Below are positions 1-5,541 of a stretch of 6,186 nucleotides of DNA, piece by piece. The translations under genes and the position numbers were made by a program. This DNA comes from Flavipsychrobacter stenotrophus (lineage in GTDB: Bacteria; Bacteroidota; Bacteroidia; Chitinophagales; Chitinophagaceae), in assembly GCA_947372365.1 (NCBI GenBank), contig CANBTK010000127.1, positions 1 to 6,186 on the forward strand, read 5' to 3'. The notes under the pieces are model-generated. The model did not search any database. It was given only the letters and a program-made list of their open reading frames with translations, and was not told the DNA's origin. How positions within the stretch are numbered: position 1 is the first letter of the stretch; every line of letters starts with the position of its first letter.

Positions 1-1216
1 CCCGCTCACGCCCAACAATAAAATTGACAGGAAAGCGCTTGCGGCAGCTGCTTTAACCACGAATGCAGCCGATGCTGGCAGGGGTGGCATTGTGGCATCG
101 CGCACACTTATAGAAATGGAGTTGCTTCAGGTATGGGAGCGCGTTTTCAACATGGGGCAATTAAGCATCAGGGACGATTTCTTTGAGTTGGGTGGCCAGT
201 CCATTTTGGCCGTAAGGCTCACTAACGATATACAGAAGCACTTCGGTGCACAGTGTTCCCTTTCTATGCTTATACAAAACCCAACGGTCGAAAAACTAGC
301 ACAAGTAATTCAAAATGGGGTAGGGCACAAAGGCGGAATAATTGTGCCACTAAGGGCGGGCGGAAGCAAACCCCCGGTTTTCCTTATACCAGGAGAGGGT
401 GGGCATGTTATATACCTTGCCCATTTGGCAAAGTATATAGAGGAAGGGCACCCGGTTTACGGTATGCAGTTGCCATGTCTTGATGGCTTGGCGGCCCCGC
501 CCGAAAGTGTAGAGGAGCTTGCCAGCCAATACATTGATGCCATACAAAGCGCTATGCCAGGCATGCGGTTTATACTGGCTGGGCACTCGTTCGGTGGCTA
601 TGTAGCATTTGAAATGGCCTGCCAGTTGCAGTCCGTTGGGGTGGTGCCTGATGGCCTCTTTATACTAGACACGCCTGCACCTGTATTTAAAAGAAATAAG
701 CCAGCGCTGAAGCTAAATGATGCCGAATGGCTATGCCATACGGCAAAGCGGATAGGCTACCTGAATGGCGTTGCAGTAAACCTACAGGTGGAAGCAATAC
801 AAGGCCTGCCGGTTGATGAGCAATTAGCGCAGCTTAAAGTGCAGCTTGTAGCGGGCAATATCCTTCCTGAGTATTTCGAAATATCAGGGCTCAAAGTGTT
901 CTTTGCTACACTTAAGGCCATACAGCATATTAACTATGCACCTACAGCAAAGCTTGCTATGGATACGGTGTTTTTCAGGGCTGCCGATAATGATAAATAT
1001 ATAGAGCATGTTCCTGAAGATGAGGGCATGTATGAGGCTGTAGCTACACCCGACTATAAATGGAGCCAGCTGGTAAGTGGCCGGATAACAGCAATAACTG
1101 TACCGGGCGACCACGATTCCATTTTAGCAGAACCCAATGTAACTACGCTTGCCCATGAAATGAATGCCCTTATTGGAAACGCCAAACAAATTAACTACTC
1201 AACTGAAACGCTATGA
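1..1216 (+). CDS. Nonribosomal peptide synthetase, C-terminal part (A-domain end, PCP, TE)
   Basis: This is the 3' end of an NRPS; the reading frame is open to the left edge (first full codon at base 2), so the GTG at 92 is not a real start. The opening residues PLTPNNKIDRKAL match the A10 motif that closes an adenylation domain. A peptidyl carrier domain follows, with DDFFELGGQS and the phosphopantetheine-accepting Ser at bases 200-202. Next is a type I thioesterase of alpha/beta-hydrolase fold: GHSFGG with nucleophile Ser at 587-589, likely acid Asp in ILDTPAP at 668-670 (27 residues after the Ser, the spacing I recall for SrfA-C), and His in GDHDSIL at 1112-1114. The triad therefore looks intact. 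The domain order marks the terminal module, which releases the finished peptide by hydrolysis or cyclisation; which of the two cannot be told. Substrate specificity cannot be read because the A-domain core lies outside the window. Cytosolic. The stop overlaps the next gene (ATGA). Confidence 0.95.
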   Translation, partial: PLTPNNKIDRKALAAAALTTNAADAGRGGIVASRTLIEMELLQVWERVFNMGQLSIRDDFFELGGQSILAVRLTNDIQKHFGAQCSLSMLIQNPTVEKLAQVIQNGVGHKGGIIVPLRAGGSKPPVFLIPGEGGHVIYLAHLAKYIEEGHPVYGMQLPCLDGLAAPPESVEELASQYIDAIQSAMPGMRFILAGHSFGGYVAFEMACQLQSVGVVPDGLFILDTPAPVFKRNKPALKLNDAEWLCHTAKRIGYLNGVAVNLQVEAIQGLPVDEQLAQLKVQLVAGNILPEYFEISGLKVFFATLKAIQHINYAPTAKLAMDTVFFRAADNDKYIEHVPEDEGMYEAVATPDYKWSQLVSGRITAITVPGDHDSILAEPNVTTLAHEMNALIGNAKQINYSTETL

Positions 1217-1986
1217 AATCTTATCCTGAAAAAATGAACTTGTTTATGTTCCCATATGCAGGGGGCAATAAATACGCGTTCAATAGCTATACCGCGCATA
1301 TGCCGCAGGGCATACGCATGGTAGCCGTTGAGCCGCCTGGGCGCGGTGCAAGGGTAAGGGAGCCATTGCTTACCAGCCTGGACGAGATGGCAAGCGATAT
1401 TTTTGAAAAGAACAAGGCTGCGTTTAGTGGCGATTACGCTTTCTTTGGCCACAGCATGGGTAGTTGGCTGGCTTACCTGGTTACGCAGCTGATAAGGAAG
1501 GAGGGTTTGCCCCAGCCTATGCACCTGTTCTTTTCAGGTTCGGGCAACCCCGCTTATTACCGCCCCAAAGTTATTAACCACCAGCTGGGCAGGGAGGCAT
1601 TTTTTAAGCACCTTACTGATTTGGGTGGGCTGTCTGAAGCCATAGCCGGCAATGATGCCATGCTCAATTTCTTTGAGCCTATACTTCGTGCCGATTTTCA
1701 GGCGGTGGAAACTTACAAGCATACTCCTTACCCCCCGTTGGCAATACCTATCACATCAATGATAGGCAGCCATGAAAAGAATGTTACTTACGAAATGGCA
1801 ACTGCATGGGGGCATGAAACTAATGAAGGGTGCGAAGTATTGGTTTTTGAAGGCAACCACTTCTTCATTAACAAGCATAACGCCGAAATAGCATCAATAA
1901 TTGCCGACAGGGTACAGTGCCGCAAAACAAGCCAGGGTGCTGGAAACTTTGTTAGCCAGGGTAGCGCAATGCCATACAATATTTAA
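1213..1986 (+). CDS. Type II (stand-alone) thioesterase of the NRPS cluster
   Basis: A 257-residue alpha/beta-hydrolase of the GrsT/SrfD/RifR family, the usual length. These proofreading enzymes hydrolyse wrong or stalled acyl groups from carrier-protein phosphopantetheine arms. Visible motifs are the N-terminal LFMFPYAGG (residues 10-18), EPPGRG (40-45), the nucleophile elbow GHSMGS with Ser81, and GNHFF with His216. The start at 1213 is chosen because it overlaps the NRPS stop as ATGA, which suggests translational coupling, and because it gives the normal short lead before FPYAGG; a second ATG at 1234 would be too close to that motif. Two departures are visible. The catalytic-acid position, normally Asp in a G-x-x-D-type loop before V-x8-W, appears to be Glu188 (GSHEKNVT), and the usual second Gly after the elbow is Ser84. 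Whether activity is retained is unknown. Co-expression with the NRPS is inferred from the overlap. Confidence 0.93.
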   Translation: MKSYPEKMNLFMFPYAGGNKYAFNSYTAHMPQGIRMVAVEPPGRGARVREPLLTSLDEMASDIFEKNKAAFSGDYAFFGHSMGSWLAYLVTQLIRKEGLPQPMHLFFSGSGNPAYYRPKVINHQLGREAFFKHLTDLGGLSEAIAGNDAMLNFFEPILRADFQAVETYKHTPYPPLAIPITSMIGSHEKNVTYEMATAWGHETNEGCEVLVFEGNHFFINKHNAEIASIIADRVQCRKTSQGAGNFVSQGSAMPYNI

Positions 1987-2090
1987 ACAGCAAATACAGA
2001 AAACCTGGTTACAGCAGTAGCCGCAGCATTACAACTATAAAAAGCATGACATTTCGCATAAAAAAATCGTTAATCTCTAAAAAATAGTTT

Positions 2091-3080
2091 ATGATTATTG
2101 ATAATATTGACTACCATCAGAATATATTTTTTGAAATGAAGAGGTTCCATGAGTTGCCGGTACCTGTTTACCTTAAGCTGGATGGCTCCAACTTTGCAGG
2201 CTCCATAAAGTTGAAGCCGGCAGTTTTTATTATTGATGAACTGGAACGAGAAGGCAAAATAATGCCGGGTGTGCATTCTATAATAGAATCAAGCTCGGGC
2301 AACCTGGCCATAGCACTGGCTATGATTTGCCATTCCAAAGGCTACCCGTTTACGGCGGTGATAGACCCTAACACAACAAAGGATGTTTTGAAAATACTTA
2401 AGGTGTACAATGCCAATATTATAGTTGTGACCGAGCGCGATAAAAATGGCGGCTACCTGGAAACAAGGATAAACAGGATAAAGGATATTGTAGCCACCGA
2501 AGATAATGTGGTATGGGTAAACCAATATGCCAACAGGGCTAACATGATGTGCCACTATAACACCACTGCAAAAGAAATACACAATGTCTTTAGTGGCAAA
2601 GATGGCCAGCCTGCACCTACACACGTTTTTGTGGGCACCAGCACCACAGGCACCCTTAATGGGGTACTTAAGTACTTTAGCGAATTCCTGCCGGCAACAA
2701 AAATTATTGCCGTAGAGCCCGAGGGCTCAATAACTTTTTCTAACAAACTAAAGCCAAGGGTTATACCGGGCATTGGTGCAAGCCGCCCACCTGAACTAAG
2801 CGCTGACATTGACAGGTCAAAGCTGCACGACATAGTGTGGATAAAGGAGCCCGATACAGTGGCCATGTGCAGCAGGCTACTCAATGATTACAGTTTATTG
2901 TTTGGCGGCAGCACCGGCAGTGTAGTAGCAGCCGTGCTATCGTATTGGAATAAGTTTAAAGAAGGTGACGTTGTTGTAGCCATATCTCCCGACTTTGGGC
3001 ATAAGTACCTGGAAACAATTTACAATCCCGATTGGGTAAATGAGAAGATACTGGCTAATGCCATAACACAGGCCGTATAG
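2091..3080 (+). CDS. SbnA-like PLP-dependent synthase (probable 2,3-diaminopropionate pathway enzyme)
   Basis: A 329-residue fold-type II PLP enzyme of the cysteine synthase family, closest by eye to SbnA. SbnA joins O-phosphoserine and glutamate to give N-(2-amino-2-carboxyethyl)-glutamate, which SbnB then oxidises to L-Dap. Visible: the probable PLP lysine Lys40 in AGSIKLKPA, the substrate loop ESSSGN (66-71), DPNTTKDVLKI (92-102), GGYLETR (120-126), NQYANRAN (144-151), the phosphate-binding loop GTSTTGT (182-188), PGIGASRPPE (226-235), GGSTGS (272-277) and PDFGHKYL (300-307). PGIGASR, STTG and GGSTGS are SbnA-type hallmarks. Two things are odd: SbnA and cysteine synthases usually read K-D-R at the lysine, here K-L-K, and the usual N-terminal segment before the first strand is shortened. 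It lies 104 bases after the thioesterase on the same strand, with no hairpin or good promoter between, so it is probably co-transcribed. The leader is A-rich without a Shine-Dalgarno site. No SbnB partner is visible. A cysteine-synthase-like activity with another nucleophile is the main alternative. Confidence 0.85.
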   Translation: MIIDNIDYHQNIFFEMKRFHELPVPVYLKLDGSNFAGSIKLKPAVFIIDELEREGKIMPGVHSIIESSSGNLAIALAMICHSKGYPFTAVIDPNTTKDVLKILKVYNANIIVVTERDKNGGYLETRINRIKDIVATEDNVVWVNQYANRANMMCHYNTTAKEIHNVFSGKDGQPAPTHVFVGTSTTGTLNGVLKYFSEFLPATKIIAVEPEGSITFSNKLKPRVIPGIGASRPPELSADIDRSKLHDIVWIKEPDTVAMCSRLLNDYSLLFGGSTGSVVAAVLSYWNKFKEGDVVVAISPDFGHKYLETIYNPDWVNEKILANAITQAV

Positions 3081-3086
3081 CCAGCT

Positions 3087-3121
3087 GGTAGCAAGCCCCT
3101 GTTTAAAAACAGGGTAGCAAG
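3087..3121. repeat. Small inverted repeat flanked by 9-base direct repeats
   Basis: CCCTGTT (3097-3103) pairs with AACAGGG (3108-3114) across a 4-base loop. The 9-mer GGTAGCAAG occurs at 3087-3095 and again at 3113-3121, bracketing the hairpin. It starts 7 bases after the SbnA-like stop. There is no T-run, so it is a poor intrinsic terminator. It may be a 3'-end RNA structure or a small repeat remnant. Confidence 0.5.
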
Positions 3122-3156
3122 TGATAACAATCAGTAAAAGCCGCGCAGCATACGTT

Positions 3157-3164
3157 TAGTTTTG
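3157..3164 (+). promoter_or_regulatory. Candidate Bacteroidota -7 box for the catalase
   Basis: TAGTTTTG matches the Bacteroidota -7 consensus TAnnTTTG exactly. No TTG is seen about 20 bases upstream where the -33 element should be, so support is partial. Transcription from here would place the 19-bp hairpin at 3196-3239 in a 5' leader of roughly 130 bases. A second, one-mismatch box (CAACTTTG, 3274-3281) lies closer to the start codon. Confidence 0.3.
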
Positions 3165-3195
3165 CAGCCAGCTATTTACAATAGAGTGGGGAGCG

Positions 3196-3239
3196 CATTG
3201 GGGCATAGGGTAATTATTGAATTACCCTATGCCCCAATC
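3196..3239. repeat. Perfect 19-bp inverted repeat (strong hairpin) upstream of catalase
   Basis: Bases 3197-3215, beginning ATTGGGGCATAGGG, are exactly complementary to 3220-3238, which end CCCTATGCCCCAAT. The loop is only 4 bases (ATTG, 3216-3219). As RNA this is a very stable stem. It lacks a downstream T-run on the plus strand (CTATTTAATAAC follows), so it is either an atypical terminator for the NRPS/SbnA-like operon or a structure in the catalase leader. The perfect symmetry could also serve as a DNA-binding site. Confidence 0.75.
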
Positions 3240-3303
3240 TATTTAATAACTAATATTTTCAGTCAGCAAACCACAACTTTGTATAGCACAAACCACATAT
3301 GCT

Positions 3304-4818
3304 ATGGCTACCGAAAAAAACAAAACACACAGGCTAACAACCGCATCAGGCAGGCCTTATGTTGAAAATGAAAACAGTATGAGCGTGGGCAGCCGTGGCC
3401 CGCTGCTGCTGCAGGATTTCATTTTACATGAAAAAATGGCGCACTTCAACCGCGAACGCATACCCGAGCGCGTAGTACATGCCAAGGGCACCGGGGCGTT
3501 CGGCACCTTTACGGTAACACACGATATAAGCCAGTACACACGGGCTAAAATCTTTAATAAAATAGGCAAGCAAACCAAGCTGCTGATACGCTTCAGCACC
3601 GTGGGTGGGGAAAAGGGCAGCGCCGATACCGAAAGGGACCCGCGCGGCTTTGCAATGAAGTATTATACCGAAGATGGCAACTGGGACCTTGTGGGCAATA
3701 ATACCCCTGTGTTCTTTATAAAAGACGCCAAGAAATTCGGCGACTTTATACACACCCAGAAGCGCGACCCGCGCACTAACTGCAAAAGCCCTACTATGAT
3801 GTGGGACTTCTGGAGCCTGAACCCTGAAAGCCTGCACCAGGTGCTGATATTAATGAGCGACAGGGGCACGCCATACGGGCACAGGCATATGGATGGCTTT
3901 GGTAGCCATACCTTCTCCATGATAAATGCCAGCAACGAACAAGTATGGGTGAAGTTCCACTTCAAAACCATGCAGGGCATAAAGAACTTTACAAATGATG
4001 AAGCAGTGGCTATGAAGGGGATGGACCCCGATTTTTCGCAGCGCGACCTGGTAACAGCTATTGACAATAAGGATTTCCCTAAGTGGGCATTGAAAATTCA
4101 GGTAATGACGCAGGACCAGGCAGATGCACTGCCGTTTAACCCTTTCGATGTTACCAAGGTTTGGCCGCATCGCGATTTCCCATTGATAGATGTGGGCGAA
4201 ATGGAGCTGAATGAAATACCCAAGAACTATTTTGCACAGGTGGAGCAAGCCGCATTTGCACCAGCCCATGTGGTAGATGGCATAAGCTACTCGCCCGATA
4301 AGATGCTGCAGGGCCGCCTGCTATCTTACCCCGATGCACACCGCTACAGGCTGGGTGCCAATTACGAACAGATACCTGTAAACAAATGCCCCTACATGGT
4401 TACTAACTATCAGCGCGATGGGCACATGCGCGTAGATGGCAACGGCGAGGACAGCCCTAACTATTTCCCAAACAGCTTTGACGAGATTTATGCCGACCCC
4501 GCCTACAAAGAGCAGCCAATGCCTTTGCAAAGCATTATGGCCGACTGGTACGACAGGAATGGCGAAAACGAAGATGACCATTATTCGCAGCCCGGCCTGC
4601 TATTTACCAAGGCACTTGACGACTACGGCCGCCACAACCTGGTGAGCAATATTGTAGGTGCCATGAGCGGTATAACCGGCGAAAAGAAAGATGAAATTAT
4701 CAACAGGCAGCTTTGCCACTTCTTCAGGGCAAATGTAAACCTGGGCATGGCAGTAGCCAGCGGCCTGGGCGTTGACATTGATAAAATAATGGCTGAAATG
4801 AGCCATCCAAAAGAATAG
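3304..4818 (+). CDS. Monofunctional haem catalase (small-subunit type)
   Basis: This enzyme converts hydrogen peroxide to water and oxygen in the cytoplasm. At 504 residues it has the small-subunit length (about 480-520) and no C-terminal flavodoxin-like domain. The distal haem pocket is complete: His59 in RVVHAKGTGAFG, Ser98 in RFSTVGGEKGSADTERDPRGFA, and Asn132 in GNNTPVFF. The proximal haem ligand is Tyr342 in RLLSYPDAHRYRLG with Arg338 nearby. His178, Arg187 (HQVLILMSDRGTP) and Lys221 (FHFKTMQGIKN) match NADPH-binding positions I recall from mammalian catalase, so NADPH binding typical of clade 3 is likely. There is no signal peptide. The start at 3304 gives the standard N-terminus (MATEKNKTHRLTTASGRPY); no Shine-Dalgarno site is seen. 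It sits alone between the hairpin at 3196-3239 and the terminator at 4864-4900 and is probably monocistronic. A protective role for the peptide pathway is possible, but adjacency is the only support. Confidence 0.97.
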   Translation: MATEKNKTHRLTTASGRPYVENENSMSVGSRGPLLLQDFILHEKMAHFNRERIPERVVHAKGTGAFGTFTVTHDISQYTRAKIFNKIGKQTKLLIRFSTVGGEKGSADTERDPRGFAMKYYTEDGNWDLVGNNTPVFFIKDAKKFGDFIHTQKRDPRTNCKSPTMMWDFWSLNPESLHQVLILMSDRGTPYGHRHMDGFGSHTFSMINASNEQVWVKFHFKTMQGIKNFTNDEAVAMKGMDPDFSQRDLVTAIDNKDFPKWALKIQVMTQDQADALPFNPFDVTKVWPHRDFPLIDVGEMELNEIPKNYFAQVEQAAFAPAHVVDGISYSPDKMLQGRLLSYPDAHRYRLGANYEQIPVNKCPYMVTNYQRDGHMRVDGNGEDSPNYFPNSFDEIYADPAYKEQPMPLQSIMADWYDRNGENEDDHYSQPGLLFTKALDDYGRHNLVSNIVGAMSGITGEKKDEIINRQLCHFFRANVNLGMAVASGLGVDIDKIMAEMSHPKE

Positions 4819-4831
4819 AGCCAAACCATTA

Positions 4832-4850
4832 GGCGCTTTTTTATAGCGCC
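4832..4850 (+). repeat. Short hairpin after the catalase stop
   Basis: GGCGCT (4832-4837) pairs with AGCGCC (4845-4850) around a T-rich 7-base loop, 13 bases after the catalase stop. It has only a weak downstream T-stretch (ACTCAATTTT). It may assist termination or protect the 3' end ahead of the stronger terminator that follows. Confidence 0.5.
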
Positions 4851-4863
4851 ACTCAATTTTAAT

Positions 4864-4900
4864 GCACCACCGCAACTTGTTTTGTAGTGGTGCTTTTTTT
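4864..4900 (+). terminator. Intrinsic terminator of the catalase gene
   Basis: GCACCAC (4864-4870) pairs perfectly with GTGGTGC (4887-4893), immediately followed by seven T residues (4894-4900). The stem is GC-rich and the T-run is on the plus-strand side, so it stops transcripts from the catalase. The 16-base loop is rather long but could fold further. Confidence 0.88.
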
Positions 4901-5063
4901 ATGGCATTTGATTATCCCGATCGAACATTAAAAACGGCATCAGGATGAACATAAACACAAAAGTAAACGCCCGTTGTGTGGGCAGTGCTGCTCATAAGGA
5001 ACCCGATATTTAAGAGAGAAAAAATTGTTGAAACGCTGCCATCCAGCTGTAAAAAGTAGGCAT

Positions 5064-5110
5064 AGCCCGAAGGGCTTAAATATGAATAGCCGTAGGCGAA
5101 AGCACACGGT
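5064..5110. repeat. Dispersed-repeat-like unit with two small hairpins
   Basis: AGCCC-GAA-GGGCT (5064-5076) forms a tight hairpin, followed by TAAATATGAATAGCC (5077-5091). An imperfect second palindrome follows, with CCGT pairing ACGG around a GCGAAAGC core (to about 5109). I recall similar hairpin-ATATGAATAGCC-hairpin strings scattered in Bacteroidota genomes between genes, where the second hairpin is usually better paired, so this copy looks degraded. That recollection is unverified here. Confidence 0.5.
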
Positions 5111-5176
5111 ATATGTACATTACAGAGCCAACCTTGAAAGGCAATGTCATTTAGTTAAGGATTTGCGTAAAAGTTC

Positions 5177-5193
5177 TGATGCTGAAGGCATCA
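5177..5193. repeat. GAAGG-centred palindromic unit, copy 1
   Basis: TGATGC (5177-5182) pairs with GCATCA (5188-5193) around TGAAG. The core GATGCTGAAGGCATC differs at only two of 15 positions from the core of each arm of the inverted repeat at 5226-5287. It is therefore the first of three copies of one unit within 110 bases. Confidence 0.6.
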
Positions 5194-5225
5194 CATATTT
5201 ATAGGCTAAGGGATATTTCCAGGCG

Positions 5226-5287
5226 GATGCCGAAGGTATCGAATGTAAAAACCCAATTTTGTGACAACATTCGATACCTTCGGCATC
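5226..5287. repeat. Perfect 21-bp inverted repeat made of two GAAGG units (REPIN-like)
   Basis: The left arm, 5226-5246 (starting GATGCCGAAGGTATC), is exactly complementary to the right arm, 5267-5287 (ending GATACCTTCGGCATC), with a 20-base spacer. Each arm carries the same 15-base unit, itself a weak palindrome, as found at 5178-5192. Two opposed copies of a palindromic unit with a spacer is the arrangement of REP doublets (REPINs), which are mobilised in trans by TnpA-REP/RAYT transposases in other bacteria. No such gene is in the window. There is no T-run after it, so a terminator role is less likely. Confidence 0.7.
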
Positions 5288-5320
5288 GGTGATATTTATT
5301 AATCCTTACCTATAAACATA

Positions 5321-5337
5321 CGATCCCTATAGGATCG
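5321..5337. repeat. Small palindrome GATCC-n5-GGATC
   Basis: CGATCC (5321-5326) pairs with GGATCG (5332-5337) around CTATA. The preceding CTATAAACATA plus this palindrome resembles another short intergenic repeat I recall from Bacteroidota. It closes the repeat cluster just before the candidate promoter. Confidence 0.45.
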
Positions 5338-5355
5338 GTGCTTAAATAAACGGCA

Positions 5356-5386
5356 TTGCCTGCAAGGGTTGAACGTTATATTTTTG
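5356..5386 (+). promoter_or_regulatory. Candidate Bacteroidota promoter for the SRPBCC gene
   Basis: TTG at 5356-5358 (-33-like) is separated by 20 bases from TATTTTTG at 5379-5386, an exact match to the -7 consensus TAnnTTTG with spacing in the accepted range. Transcription would begin around 5390-5395 and leave a leader of about 150 bases before the ATG at 5542. It is the only TTG/TAnnTTTG pair with correct spacing that I found in the intergenic regions. Confidence 0.55.
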
Positions 5387-5509
5387 CCCTGCTTTAACAT
5401 TAAATAGTATAACTCGTAACCCGTATTAGGATTTGTTTATCCATCCTGTAATTTTACCCACCATATCAAAATCGAATTAGCGAAGCCCGTTAAAGAATCC
5501 CTACTTACC

Positions 5510-5523
5510 GCCCTGCAAAGGGC
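5510..5523 (+). promoter_or_regulatory. GNRA-loop hairpin just upstream of the SRPBCC start
   Basis: GCCCT (5510-5514) pairs with AGGGC (5519-5523) around GCAA, a GNRA-type tetraloop, which makes a compact stable RNA hairpin. It ends 18 bases before the ATG at 5542, and the bases between are A-rich and unstructured. It may shape or shield the translation initiation region; function is inferred only. Confidence 0.4.
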
Positions 5524-5541
5524 AACTAAAAAAATAATAAA

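Larger units (their letters stand above)
4901..5355. other. Gene-free intergenic stretch with hairpin repeats
   Basis: No frame carries a convincing gene here. The longest ATG frame seen in the left part is 22 codons (4945-5013) with no recognisable motif. The left third (4901-5060) shows nothing definite. From about 5060 onward it is a series of small palindromic units annotated separately. I see no tRNA, CRISPR pattern or transposase remnant. Confidence 0.7.

Noticed and set aside
92..94. GTG as start of a separate PCP-TE protein
   Set aside because: The frame is open to the window edge and the upstream residues match the A10 motif of an adenylation domain, so the protein clearly continues leftward.
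3162..3365. 67-codon plus-strand frame before the catalase
   Set aside because: It runs through the 19-bp hairpin, overlaps the catalase start in another frame and has no recognisable motif.
3424..4875. Long minus-strand frames opposite the catalase (80-139 codons)
   Set aside because: They are antisense shadows of a strongly conserved catalase frame, with compositions that do not look like real proteins.
4945..5013. 22-codon ATG frame after the catalase terminator
   Set aside because: It is very short, with no leader or promoter signal and no recognisable sequence; expected by chance.
5226..5287. Intrinsic terminator
   Set aside because: The stem is strong, but the spacer is 20 bases and no T-run follows on either strand, and the catalase already ends at the terminator at 4864-4900.
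5060..5340. CRISPR array
   Set aside because: Palindromic units are present, but their lengths, spacings and orientations vary and there are no regular repeat-spacer periods.
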